A stretch of DNA of 64,000 bases from NCBI RefSeq assembly GCF_013201075.1, contig NZ_CP053708.1, forward strand, positions 2,671,501 through 2,735,500, in the 5' to 3' direction. Shown in pieces: positions 52,942 to 61,864 of this stretch (its first letter is position 1; each line of letters begins with the position of its first letter). A program made the translations under genes and the position numbers. The DNA comes from Lichenicola cladoniae. Lineage in GTDB: Bacteria > Pseudomonadota > Alphaproteobacteria > Acetobacterales > Acetobacteraceae. Below the pieces are notes generated by a model, which worked only from the letters and a program-made list of their open reading frames with translations, did not search any database and was not told the DNA's origin.

Positions 52942-54002
52942 CGCATATGGTCCTGCTCGGATGGGGCGGCGCCTTGGGTCGGTTGTCTGCCGCCGTCGAC
53001 GTCGTGCGACTTCTTCTCGGTCATGCCGGAGGGAGTCTCATAGATGCGACCCATCATCACGTTGTAGACGACGTTGTCGAACAGGTTGTTCTGCACGCTG
53101 GAGAAGCGCAGGACGGTGTTCTTGGTGTTGATGGTCGGAGCCGCGAATTTCAAGAAGCCTGCCTCGTCGAGATGAGCGGGAGCATCCGCCATCGCTTTTG
53201 CCCAGATCTTGTAGTCGTCGGCCGAGACCACCTTCGTCTCGAAGCGCATCCAGGAAAACCCGGGCCCGTTATAGTCGGATGCGAAGCCCTGGTAGCTGCC
53301 GACGTTGTTGGCGATCAGCCCTTGCCAGGTCCGCATCCCGGGCATCACGTCGATCTGCCCGGCAAGCTGGGGGATGAAGAAATCGGTCGCCACGGTCGCC
53401 GAGGTCAGCCGGAACCTGATCGGGGTATGGACCGGGATGACGAGCTCGTTGGCAAGGGCAATGTGAAGCTCCGGATAGATGAAGAGCCACTGCCAATCGG
53501 TGGTGATCACGTCGATCTCCACGGCAGGAACCCTGGCGTCCGGGTTGTTGCCGACGGCCATGGCACCGGGATGCGTGGGCTCGGTCTGGAACGCGCCATA
53601 GGTGGAGTAGAAACCGAGGCCAATCACCACCAGCTGCGGCACGCCCCAGAATGTTGCCTCCAGCCCAACCGAATGGTTCCAGCCGGGAACGTACGCACCC
53701 TTTCCAATCCGGCGGTGGTAGCGCCAGATTGCCCACATCACCAGGAGCGTCGCCGGGCCGATGACCAGGAAGGTCGCGCCGGTATCGACTATCCAGGATT
53801 GTAATCCTGCTGCCGCAACTGGGCCGGCCGGGTGGATGAGCCAGAAACCCGCGGTCGAGCAACCGGTACAGAGCGCCGACAATGCCAGCGCGGCACTCCG
53901 AACGATGGCCTTGCCGTATCGATAAGCCAATCCGAACCTCTTGTCAGCTGATAGTGTCGGTGTTGCCGGGTGCGGTTCGGAGTGTGATTGGGCGGATCGC
54001 AT
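52938..54002 (-). CDS. cyoA: Cytochrome o ubiquinol oxidase subunit II
   Basis: A 354-residue lipoprotein subunit. The lipobox is in ALCTGCSTAGF, followed by PAGPVAAAGLQSWIV, a second membrane helix (about residues 105-125), and the periplasmic cupredoxin domain with TTDWQWLFIYPE and QLAGQIDVMPGM. As in quinol oxidases, no CuA ligand cluster is seen. The ATG at 54002 gives a 47-residue leader; a TTG at 53930 with AAGAGG six bases upstream would give a more normal 23-residue lipoprotein signal and may be the real start. First gene of cyoABCD, preceded by a 635-base region. Confidence 0.93.
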   Translation of the reverse strand: MRSAQSHSEPHPATPTLSADKRFGLAYRYGKAIVRSAALALSALCTGCSTAGFWLIHPAGPVAAAGLQSWIVDTGATFLVIGPATLLVMWAIWRYHRRIGKGAYVPGWNHSVGLEATFWGVPQLVVIGLGFYSTYGAFQTEPTHPGAMAVGNNPDARVPAVEIDVITTDWQWLFIYPELHIALANELVIPVHTPIRFRLTSATVATDFFIPQLAGQIDVMPGMRTWQGLIANNVGSYQGFASDYNGPGFSWMRFETKVVSADDYKIWAKAMADAPAHLDEAGFLKFAAPTINTKNTVLRFSSVQNNLFDNVVYNVMMGRIYETPSGMTEKKSHDVDGGRQPTQGAAPSEQDHMR

Positions 54003-54637
54003 GAAAATCAGTCTCACGACCGGAGATTCGATGACAGACGATATATAGTCAGACCTCACGGAAGCGGTCGGTTGGGCTGCATCACGCTTTCGAGTGGTGT
54101 TACTTAAAAGCACGGCCGACCTATTTCGTCTTTTTGCGCCGCTCTCGGGGGAACCAAACAAGAAGGTAATAATTGCGACGGGTACCGGTCGCCCGAATAC
54201 AGCAAGGCGCGTGGTTACCAACCGAATATTGCAAGTCTTGGTCATGTAACAACAAGCGGAGCGGCCGTGTCCGTATGGGCCGGTCGCCAGCAATCCTGAT
54301 CAGCGCAGGGAGCCCTTCCGGCAACACCAGCCGTGGTCCCTATGTCGATGCGGGATGCCCGATTGCAGTTTGGTAAGTGACATTGCCGTCAGGGACATGC
54401 AGTCGGGGCAGGCAGACACATCCGTGTTGCGGCCCCGCTCCATCGGCACCTCCATAATCGGCGCACGCCGCAGGCCGCTCCGCCCGCATTAGAATTCCGA
54501 TCACAAGTCCGAACGAACTCACCGTTTTTCCAAAGTCGGTATGGTATCGGAACATTACGATGTTATACAGTTCGGGCGTTGCATCGCTTGGGCCGAAACT
54601 TTGCCCGCCCGTCAGATGCATCGGTGGAGCTGACTGC
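54003..54637. other. Divergent intergenic region between cyoA and the aspartyl-protease-like gene
   Basis: About 635 bases. The minus-strand frames 54121-54327 and 54340-54699 have no family sequence, and the latter overlaps the start of the plus-strand gene. It should hold the cyo promoter. No FNR or ArcA-type site was clear by eye. Confidence 0.5.
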
Positions 54638-56026
54638 ATGATTTCGACCCGATGGTTTCGTCGCGCACTATTAATGGCGCTGGGCGCCGTCGCCTTCACA
54701 GGGCCGGCCCGGGCAGTCGAGCCAACGGTGATCGGGTTCGACCCGGAGATGGTCCATCACGATCCGGACGGGTCGGCGTATCTATCGGTTCGTGACAGCT
54801 CCGGCATCTTCGACGCGATGGAACGTGGCGACGAGCCTGCCCTGCTGACCATCAAGGCACAGCTCGAAGCGGACTCGCCAGGGCGGCCATCCCTCGTCCA
54901 GACCATCGTTGCCGGTCTGTGCGATGTTGCGATTGCCCGGGTGCATGGCGATCTCGACACCGCGGACACGATACTAGACCGGTTGTCACGAAGCCTCGGA
55001 CCGCTCGGCAGCCCCGGGCGATCGATCAATCCGCTCGGCTTCATGATCGACCTTACGCGAAGTGGGAACCAGCTTCTGCGTGGCGACGTGCGACGCTGGG
55101 CCGGGACCCAGGAGCAGCTTCAGCGCCAGTATTTCGAGCCGTTGCGCGCGGCCTACCACATGCCGGGATTGATCATCAGAAATGCCGACCTGATCCGGCT
55201 GGTGGTGCCGGCCGCATCCATCCCGGAACAGACGGTGGTTCTGTCGTCAACTGACGTCGTGCCGTTCACCCGGTGGAGCCCGATCATCGGCGGCAAGCAG
55301 GTCATCGACTCGATCGGCGACATCGTCATCGATGGTGACCGGCTGCCGGCCGTGTTCGATACGAATTCCTTCCTGGGGACCCTGCCGAAGAGCTACGTGA
55401 CAGCGCACCGTCTCCGGGTCGTTGCCCAGTCCGGTGCGATGTCCGACGGGTCGGGACGCACCATGCTGCAGAGCCTCGTGCTGGTCCCGTCCATCACGAT
55501 CGGCCACACCGTCTTCACCAACCAGCTCTTCTCGGTGGCGATGGTTGAGCGGCCCATTGTCGGCCTGCAGCTTCTCGCGCATCTGCGGCATGTGACGATG
55601 AACGCGAAGGGGCTGAGTTTCGGCTCTTCCGTCCCGTTCCAGTGCAGCCAGCCCTTGACGATCAGCTCGCTTCGGGGCGGCTACCAGGCAAGCCTTCTGC
55701 TACCGGTGATCCTCGACGGGCAGACGTTGATGGCGGCTTTCGGCAGCGGCGACGATACGCCGGAAGCCATGACCATCCGCACCAAGATGCTGCCCACCGG
55801 GCCGTCGAGCCATATCATCGACGAGAATGTCGAGACCATCCTGGGACGAAGCAGAGTGAAGATCGCGCTCGAGCATGCCGACCTGACGATCGGAGAGGCG
55901 AGAATGGCGGACATGGTCAAGTATGTCCTGACCGCGAAAGCCATGATCCCCAATATATCAACCCACGCATTTCGCTATGGAACGCTGCACTTCGACTGGA
56001 CTGCGCACAGGGCCTGCTTCGACTAA
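54638..56026 (+). CDS. Exported protein with two degenerate aspartyl-protease-like lobes
   Basis: A 462-residue protein with a Sec signal (TRWFRRALLMALGAVAFTGPARAVE). Residues about 30-200 are helical and unrecognised. Two similar beta-rich parts follow, each of the clan AA type: IVIDGDRLPAVFDTNSFLGTLP near residue 225 and VILDGQTLMAAFGSGDDTPEAM near 355. In retropepsin-like proteases these sites read D-T-G-A; here the first is D-T-N-S and the second has Gly for Asp. So it is probably not an active peptidase and may bind peptides or act as a scaffold. ATG 54638 has GGAG eight bases upstream. Divergent from cyoA, convergent with the transglutaminase-like gene. Confidence 0.6.
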   Translation: MISTRWFRRALLMALGAVAFTGPARAVEPTVIGFDPEMVHHDPDGSAYLSVRDSSGIFDAMERGDEPALLTIKAQLEADSPGRPSLVQTIVAGLCDVAIARVHGDLDTADTILDRLSRSLGPLGSPGRSINPLGFMIDLTRSGNQLLRGDVRRWAGTQEQLQRQYFEPLRAAYHMPGLIIRNADLIRLVVPAASIPEQTVVLSSTDVVPFTRWSPIIGGKQVIDSIGDIVIDGDRLPAVFDTNSFLGTLPKSYVTAHRLRVVAQSGAMSDGSGRTMLQSLVLVPSITIGHTVFTNQLFSVAMVERPIVGLQLLAHLRHVTMNAKGLSFGSSVPFQCSQPLTISSLRGGYQASLLLPVILDGQTLMAAFGSGDDTPEAMTIRTKMLPTGPSSHIIDENVETILGRSRVKIALEHADLTIGEARMADMVKYVLTAKAMIPNISTHAFRYGTLHFDWTAHRACFD

Positions 56027-56063
56027 ATCAGACACCCCCTCTCCCTGGCGAGAGCAGTCATTT

Positions 56064-56091
56064 CCAACCTGCGATTGCGATCGCAGGTTGG
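56064..56091. terminator. Bidirectional terminator hairpin
   Basis: Perfect 12-bp arms (CCAACCTGCGAT and its complement; a 13th T-A pair outside) with a TGCG tetraloop, between two convergent genes, 38 bases after one stop and 12 before the other. It is the strongest hairpin noticed in the window, though no long T run follows on either side. Confidence 0.75.
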
Positions 56092-56102
56092 ATTACAACG
56101 GC

Positions 56103-56954
56103 TCAGCCTGCGTGCGCGTCGGCAAGGATCGAGGTGTCCGGCACGCTGACCGGCATCTCGTCGGTATAGACCGTGAAACCGGACAGGTTGCAGGAGCCGA
56201 AGGTGGTGGCGATCGCGACGTCGGTGGCGTCGCGGCCCCGGGCGATCAGGATGCGGCCGATGCGCGGCGTGTTGTTGCGGGCATCGAAAGTATGCCACGC
56301 GCCGCCGAGATAGACCTCGAACCACGCTGCGAAATCCATGACGCCGTAGGGCGGCGGCGTGCCCATGTCACCGAGGAAGCCGGTGCAGTAACGCGCCGGA
56401 ATGTTCAGGCAGCGGCACAGGGTGACGGCCAGGTGGGCATAGTCGCGGCAAACGCCCCTTCGGTCGCGATCGGCATCGGACGCGGTGCGCGTGGAATCCG
56501 CATGCTGGTAGTTGAACACGATCCGCTCATGCGCGTAGTCGCAGATCGCCTGCACCAGCTCCCAGCCGGTGCGGCCGTCGTTGAACAGGGCCCAGGCGCG
56601 GTCCGACATGCGGTCGGTGTCGCAGTAGCGACTGCCGAGCAGGTAGACCAGCGTGTCGGCCGGGAGCGCCTCGACCGGGTGCTGCTGCACGCCGGGGCTG
56701 AGCGCATCGGGCAACCCGGTGTCGCTGACGACGATCCGGCTGCTGATCGTGAGGCGGCCCTGCGGTGCGAGGATGCGGGTGCAGACGTTGCCGAAGCTGT
56801 CGAAATATTGTTCGTGCGGAATGGGTGGGTCGAACTGCATCTGCTGTGGTGCTGCCAGATCTGCGTCCCGCGACGGATGCGGGCTCAGCAGCAGGATCAT
56901 CGGCGTCGGACGCGGGCAGTCATAGACGATATCGTATCCGGCGTGGATCTGCAT
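56103..56954 (-). CDS. Transglutaminase-like cysteine protease-fold protein
   Basis: A 283-residue cytosolic protein. The N-terminal 100 residues are the beta-strand domain common to bacterial transglutaminase-like proteins. The core has the nucleophile Cys in RRGVCRDYAHLAVTLCRCLNIPARY and an Asp in WHTFDARNN. The usual His motif (xHAWxE) is read as DFAAWFEVYL: no His at the normal place. This may be a subfamily trait. Such proteins cleave or cross-link peptides; no target is known. ATG 56954 was preferred over a TTG seven codons earlier. It ends at the strong hairpin. Confidence 0.83.
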   Translation of the reverse strand: MQIHAGYDIVYDCPRPTPMILLLSPHPSRDADLAAPQQMQFDPPIPHEQYFDSFGNVCTRILAPQGRLTISSRIVVSDTGLPDALSPGVQQHPVEALPADTLVYLLGSRYCDTDRMSDRAWALFNDGRTGWELVQAICDYAHERIVFNYQHADSTRTASDADRDRRGVCRDYAHLAVTLCRCLNIPARYCTGFLGDMGTPPPYGVMDFAAWFEVYLGGAWHTFDARNNTPRIGRILIARGRDATDVAIATTFGSCNLSGFTVYTDEMPVSVPDTSILADAHAG

Positions 56955-57139
56955 TTTGGATGGTTCCGGTTGCAAGGTTGGCGACGATCAGCTGCCGCAG
57001 CGGACCGACGGACCCCGAACGCAACAGCTTTGGACAGTCTACGAACATGACGATGCGGCGTCTGCCGGGCAAGCATTCTGTTCACCCGTCGAGCATGGGT
57101 GAGGTTCCGATCGACGACGACCGGTCGTAGAACGCCACC

Positions 57140-58573
57140 ATGCCGCAACCGATCGCCGATCCAGCCGCACTCGAACCCGTGCCGCCCCTGCAGGCACCGC
57201 CGGCCGAGCATGACGGCCTGTACGGCGGGGCACGCACCCGCGCGATGCTTGCGGTGTCGTTGTCGGTGTTGCTGTCGGTCATGGACTACGCGATCGCCAA
57301 CGTGGCCCTGCCGACGATCGCACACGACATCCATGCCACGACCTCGGCATCGATCTGGGTGATCAATGCCTACCAGCTGGTCTCGGTGATCTCGCTGCTG
57401 CCACTGGCCGCGGTCGGCGACCGGATCGGCTATGCGAGGATGTGCCGCTTCGGCCTGGCGCTGTTCGTGGTGGCGTCGCTGCTCTGCGCGGTCTCGACGA
57501 CCCTGCTGGAACTGTCGCTGGCGCGCGGGCTGCAGGGCTTCGGGGGCGCCTGCATCATGAGCGTGAACGCGGCACTGCTCCGGTTCATCTATCCGACCCG
57601 GATCATCGGGCGGGGCATCGCGCTGAACGGGCTGGTGGTTGCCGCCGGTGTCGCACTCGGCCCGACCATCGCGGCCGGGGTCCTGTCGATCGCGAGCTGG
57701 CCCTGGCTGTTCCTGATAAACCTGCCACTGGGCGCGGTCGCCCTGCTGTTCGCGATCACCTCCCTGCCCCGCACGCCCACCCGCTACGTGGCGTTCGACG
57801 GCACCTCGGCGACGCTGAACGCGCTGGCCTTCGGCGGCCTGATCGTGGGGTTCGACTTCCTGGCGCACCGGGACGGATTGCCGGTCGCGCTGATCCTGCT
57901 GGGCATGGGCGTGGTGTGCCTGGTGGCGCTGATACGCCGGCAGTCCGGACGCAGCGACCCGTTGCTGCCGGTGGACCTGCTGATCCTGCGGGGATTCCGG
58001 GCGGCAGTGCTGACCGGGTTCCTGGGCTTCGTGGCGTCGAACTTCTTCATCATCTCGATGCCGTTCACCCTGGAACTGGTGCTGAATCGCTCGGCCGTGG
58101 CGACCGGGCTGCTGATCACGCCGTGGCCCCTGGCGATCGTGGTGGTGGCGCCGTTCGTCGGGCGCCTGTCCGACCGCTACCCGGCGTCGGTGCTGTCCTC
58201 GCTCGGGCTGTGCATGGTGGCCGGCGGCTTCCTGGCGCTCTGGCTGATGCCGGCACGGCCGACCAATCTCGACATCGCGTGGCGCATCGCGATGGCAGGC
58301 GCCGGCTTTGGACTGTTCCAGCCGCCCAACAATCGCGCGATGCTGCTGGCAGCACCGGTGACCCGCGCCGGCAGTGCCAGTGCCATGATCTCGGTGACAC
58401 GGCTGCTGGGTCAGACCACCGGGGCAATGCTGGTGGCGATGACCTTCGCGCTGCTCGGAGCCGGCGCGAACCGGGCCTGCCTGGCGCTCGCCTCGCTGAC
58501 CGCGCTGGCCGGGGCCGCGGTCAGTCTCGGGCGGCTGTTGCGCGCACCGGCGACCGCAGCTCCGGCCAGGTGA
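57140..58573 (+). CDS. MFS drug/H+ antiporter, DHA2 type
   Basis: A 477-residue transporter with about 14 membrane helices. DHA2 marks are LSVMDYAIANVALPTIAHDIHAT in helix one, GDRIGYARMCRFGLALF (motif A), SLARGLQGFGGACIM (motif B) and LNGLVVAAGVALGPTIAAGVLSIASWPWLFLINLPLG (motif C). It probably exports hydrophobic drugs or metabolites with protons. A 30-residue Pro/Ala-rich N-terminal tail precedes helix one. Divergent from the transglutaminase-like gene, convergent with the carbonic anhydrase. No regulator adjoins it. Confidence 0.9.
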   Translation: MPQPIADPAALEPVPPLQAPPAEHDGLYGGARTRAMLAVSLSVLLSVMDYAIANVALPTIAHDIHATTSASIWVINAYQLVSVISLLPLAAVGDRIGYARMCRFGLALFVVASLLCAVSTTLLELSLARGLQGFGGACIMSVNAALLRFIYPTRIIGRGIALNGLVVAAGVALGPTIAAGVLSIASWPWLFLINLPLGAVALLFAITSLPRTPTRYVAFDGTSATLNALAFGGLIVGFDFLAHRDGLPVALILLGMGVVCLVALIRRQSGRSDPLLPVDLLILRGFRAAVLTGFLGFVASNFFIISMPFTLELVLNRSAVATGLLITPWPLAIVVVAPFVGRLSDRYPASVLSSLGLCMVAGGFLALWLMPARPTNLDIAWRIAMAGAGFGLFQPPNNRAMLLAAPVTRAGSASAMISVTRLLGQTTGAMLVAMTFALLGAGANRACLALASLTALAGAAVSLGRLLRAPATAAPAR

Positions 58574-58652
58574 CGTCGTAGGCTTCGATCATGAACTGCT
58601 CGAGGTCGATGGTCTCCGGCGGCGGCCCGAACTGCCCGGATCGCCGGTCGCC
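58521..58652 (-). other. In-frame coding-like tail after the carbonic anhydrase stop
   Basis: After the carbonic anhydrase TGA the same frame stays open for 43 codons and reads like real protein (PPPETIDLEQF, EAYDVTWPELR). It overlaps the 3' end of the MFS gene. There is no start signal of its own. It may be the remnant of a lost gene, or chance. The carbonic anhydrase already has its full family length. Confidence 0.3.
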
Positions 58653-59279
58653 TCATTCGAAGAATTCGACGGTCCCGTCATCGAGGTCATAGCGGGCGCC
58701 GACGATCTTCAGCCGGCCTGCGCGCTGCGGCTCGATCAGCATCTGCTCGGTGGTGCGAAGGCGCTCGACGATACGCATCACGTTCATCCGAACCGAACGG
58801 TCGAGCAGGTCGTCGGTGCCGTCGCGGCGGGCGCGCAGCACGGCGGGGATGATCGGCTCGATCATCTGGCCGATGCTGCCAGGATAGGTCGCATCGTTCT
58901 CGACCACGTCGACCGCGGCCTGGACGGCGCCGCAGCGCTCGTGCCCCAGCACCACGATCAGTGGGGCACCGAGGACGGCGACCCCGTATTCGATGCTGCC
59001 CATGGCGGCGAGATCGACGACGTTGCCGGCGTTGCGAACGATGAACAGCTCGCCGAGCCCGCGTCCGAACAGATGCTCCGGTGAGACGCGGCTGTCGGAG
59101 CAGCCGACCAGGACGCAGAACGGACGCTGTTCCGTGGCGAGCATGGTGCGGCGCTCGTGCCCGGTCTGGTGCGGACGGACCGCATTGCCGCCGATGAAGC
59201 TGCGGTTACCCTCCTTCAGGATCGACAACGCCTGGTCCGGGGTCATCAGCGGGTGCGACGGTGGGGCATGGCTGGTCAT
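58653..59279 (-). CDS. Beta-class carbonic anhydrase
   Basis: A 208-residue enzyme that interconverts CO2 and bicarbonate. The Zn ligands Cys 60, His 113 and Cys 116 are in LVGCSDSRV and VLGHERCGAV, with the Asp 62-Arg 64 dyad next to the first Cys. Length is typical. ATG 59279 is used; the longer reading to 59372 would run into the upstream cation-transporter gene, and its extra residues are Arg/Ser-rich, unlike the family. It follows the CDF transporter gene by 43 bases on the same strand and may share its transcript. Confidence 0.93.
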   Translation of the reverse strand: MTSHAPPSHPLMTPDQALSILKEGNRSFIGGNAVRPHQTGHERRTMLATEQRPFCVLVGCSDSRVSPEHLFGRGLGELFIVRNAGNVVDLAAMGSIEYGVAVLGAPLIVVLGHERCGAVQAAVDVVENDATYPGSIGQMIEPIIPAVLRARRDGTDDLLDRSVRMNVMRIVERLRTTEQMLIEPQRAGRLKIVGARYDLDDGTVEFFE

Positions 59280-59322
59280 GATCGGTGCCTCGTTCGGATG
59301 GGACCGGACGCCGGGACGCGTC

Positions 59323-60210
59323 CTACAACACCGGGACGCCGACCATCTTGGCCTTCGGCTCCGGCTCGACATGGATGTTGATCACGGCATCGCCGACCTG
59401 CTCGCGCAAGGCGGTTTCGATACGGTCGCAGATGACGTGGCTGTCGTCGATCGTCATCCGGCCCGGTACGACAAGATGGAACTCGACGAAGGTGACGCTG
59501 CCCACGGTGCGCGTACGTACGTCGTGCGCCTCGATCGCGCCGCCGGCATTCTCCGAGATCACCCGGCGCAGCACGCCGACCGCCTCCGGATCGGTCACCT
59601 CGTCCATCAGGCCGCCCACGGACTCACGCAACATGCCGTAGCCGGCCCACAGGATGTTCAGCGCCACGAATCCCGCGACCAGCGGATCGAGCCGCAGGTA
59701 GCCGGTCAGCGGCACCAGCGCGAAACCGACCAGCACGGCAACGGTGGTCCAGACGTCGGTCATGATGTGCCGGCCGCCGGCGATCAGCGCCGGCGACTTC
59801 CAGCGTCGGCCATAGCGGATCAGCACCAGCGCCCAGACGAGATTGATCGCGCCGGCGGCGCCGTTGAGCCCGATGCCGAGGAACGGCGTTGCCGGCGCAT
59901 GCGGATGGACCCAGCCGAGCCAGGCCTCGCGCGCGATCGCCCCGGACGTCAGCAGCACCAGCGCGCCCTCGACCACGGCGCTGAGATATTCGGCCTTGTG
60001 GTGTCCGTACGGGTGGTTGGCGTCGGCCGGCAACGCGCTGAACCAGAGCGCGATCAGGGCGCCGATCGCGGCGACCACGTTGATCAGGGTCTCCAACGCA
60101 TCGGAATAGAGCGCCACGCTTCCGGTCAGCAGGTAGGCACCGGTCTTCATGCCGAGAACGACGACGCTGATGGCAAGGCTGCCCCAGGCAAGTTTCAGGC
60201 TGCGATTCAT
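59323..60210 (-). CDS. Cation diffusion facilitator (CDF) metal exporter
   Basis: A 295-residue CDF protein with six membrane helices and a cytosolic C-terminal domain. Metal-site residues are in YSDALETLIN (helix 2) and HIMTDVWTT (His-xxx-Asp, helix 5), with the His-rich loop HPYGHHKAEY. It exports Zn, Fe or similar divalent ions in exchange for protons. ATG 60210. Upstream of the zinc enzyme carbonic anhydrase on the same strand, a suggestive but unproven link. Ion choice cannot be read from these residues. Confidence 0.92.
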   Translation of the reverse strand: MNRSLKLAWGSLAISVVVLGMKTGAYLLTGSVALYSDALETLINVVAAIGALIALWFSALPADANHPYGHHKAEYLSAVVEGALVLLTSGAIAREAWLGWVHPHAPATPFLGIGLNGAAGAINLVWALVLIRYGRRWKSPALIAGGRHIMTDVWTTVAVLVGFALVPLTGYLRLDPLVAGFVALNILWAGYGMLRESVGGLMDEVTDPEAVGVLRRVISENAGGAIEAHDVRTRTVGSVTFVEFHLVVPGRMTIDDSHVICDRIETALREQVGDAVINIHVEPEPKAKMVGVPVL

Positions 60211-60219
60211 GGTGGACTT

Positions 60220-60657
60220 CTACGCGGGCAAGGCCGGATCGTCATTCCCCGCCGCGTCCGCGCAGGCTGACCGCGATGCGAGGGCGGTGGTGGCCGGGAC
60301 GAGGAGTGCGATGTCGTGGAGCCGGTCGCCGGCTGCGGCACCCGCGACCGGGAGGCGCCGGGCGGTTGCGGTCCCGCGGGTTTCGCATCGTTGCGGGACG
60401 AGGGTATCGCCGCCGATGAAGCCGGCTCCGGTCGGCGGCGTCTCGATGACCCGGGCCCTTATGTCTTGGCCGAGCGGAAACTCCTGCGCGGACGACACGG
60501 GGTTGCGACCTCGCATGGCCGCCCGCCTGAAGGGTCCAAGGCCGGCGCCTTGTTCTGACCACCGGCGATCCCAGCGGGTCGGGCAGGCCTGGATGCGAGC
60601 GATCACCAGCTCGAACGCGGGTAAACACATGTCGCGCCGACCGGTGACGGCGATCAT
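60220..60657 (-). CDS. Possible hypothetical protein
   Basis: A 145-codon minus-strand frame with coding-like third-position GC and an AAGG about eight bases before its ATG. It reads ELVIARIQACPTRWDRRWSE and NPVSSAQEFPLGQD, which look like protein but match no family I know. It lies nine bases upstream of the CDF gene. Overlapping frames on both strands (for example 60149-60670 plus) are also open, so coding is uncertain. Confidence 0.33.
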   Translation of the reverse strand: MIAVTGRRDMCLPAFELVIARIQACPTRWDRRWSEQGAGLGPFRRAAMRGRNPVSSAQEFPLGQDIRARVIETPPTGAGFIGGDTLVPQRCETRGTATARRLPVAGAAAGDRLHDIALLVPATTALASRSACADAAGNDDPALPA

Positions 60658-60758
60658 GAAGCGGCCTTGACTGCGGAAGATGCAGGCCGTGCTCTAGCCA
60701 ACGGGTGGATCGCGGCCAGCCGGCAAACGATCCGTTCCGTATCGGACGGCGGCCAAAA

Positions 60759-61553
60759 CTAGTTGCCGACCGTTACGGTGCCGAGGCCGCTGATGTCCTT
60801 CTGCAGCGGGCCGTTCACCCGGGCGAGCCTGATGCTGCCGATGCCCGAAACCTGCGCGGTGGCGCTCTCGACGGGCGCGTCGATCCGGATGCCACCGGTG
60901 CCGCTGATGTCGAGGGTCGCCTGCCCGACCTCTCCGTGCGCGATGGTGATGTGTCCGGAGCCGGACACCGAGGCGGACAAGGCCGGCAGGTCGGCCTGGT
61001 CGATCGCCAGGCTGCCGGCGCCGGTCAGATCGACGCGCGCCCTGCCCGTCGCACGCGCAACGTCCACGCGGCCGAACCCGGATACCTGCGCATCGAGCGC
61101 AGTGACCTGGGCGTCCGTGAGCGTCACGCTGCCGGACAGGTCCAGGATGAGCGCACCCCCGATCGCGCCGACCTCATACCCGGCGGCTCCTGCCTCGTCG
61201 ATCGACAGCGGCGTCCGCGATGGCACCCGGATCGTCAGGGCCAGCGTCTGCGTGAAGGATCGCGATCCATCCGGGCGCCAGCAGGCGGCCGGGCCGGCAT
61301 GGATGTGCGGGCCGTCCTGGGTGTCGAACTTCAGCTGGGCGAGTTCCTCCGGATGGTCGGCGGTCGCATGGACAACGATTTCGGCCCGCAGCGTCGGATC
61401 GGGCTGGATGTCCACATGCCGGGCGCAGGGGCTGTCGATCGACAGGCGGTTACCGGCCAGGGTCTGGTCGCGATCGAGCGCAAAGGCGTGGACGGAGAGG
61501 ATCGGCATCGCGAGAACCGCGAGCATGGTGGACAGCACGTGCCTGGGTGGCAT
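60759..61553 (-). CDS. Exported GIN-domain (DUF2807-like) protein
   Basis: A 264-residue protein with a Sec signal peptide (PPRHVLSTMLAVLAMPILSVHAFA). The mature part is a right-handed beta-helix-like repeat of the DUF2807/GIN type: LDLSGSVTLTDAQV, LDAQVSGFGRVDVAR, VDLTGAGSLAIDQ, SASVSGSGHITIAH, LDISGTGGIRID and AQVSGIGSIRLA, each about 20 residues. The family is envelope-associated with unknown function. TGGAG lies nine bases before ATG 61553. Divergent from the sensor kinase. Confidence 0.8.
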   Translation of the reverse strand: MPPRHVLSTMLAVLAMPILSVHAFALDRDQTLAGNRLSIDSPCARHVDIQPDPTLRAEIVVHATADHPEELAQLKFDTQDGPHIHAGPAACWRPDGSRSFTQTLALTIRVPSRTPLSIDEAGAAGYEVGAIGGALILDLSGSVTLTDAQVTALDAQVSGFGRVDVARATGRARVDLTGAGSLAIDQADLPALSASVSGSGHITIAHGEVGQATLDISGTGGIRIDAPVESATAQVSGIGSIRLARVNGPLQKDISGLGTVTVGN

Positions 61554-61864
61554 GGCGTGGGACTCCAGATAATGGTCGTCATCTGAGTGCACGCTTCGTG
61601 CCGTGATCCAGGCCGTTGAAAGGCATAGGTCTTTTGGATCGCAGTCGGATCCGGCGCCGGGCAAATTGTGAAATACGCCAGCAACTGGCGTACCGGACCA
61701 TGGCGTATCGCACGCCCCGGCACCGCCTGCCGATCGTCCTGGCGACGATGGATGTTCGATCCGAACCTGTAATAGACAGGGCGCCGGAGGTCCGGGGCCG
61801 CGACCTGTCCGGCGCGCGGCCCAGCTTCTTGCCAGGAATGGCGATCGGCGGGATTAGAGGTGGC
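61554..61864. other. Divergent intergenic region before the hybrid kinase
   Basis: About 311 bases. The kinase frame stays open from 61616, but the extra 83 residues are basic and unlike any domain, so this is taken as promoter DNA for both divergent genes. No clear operator was seen. Confidence 0.5.
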
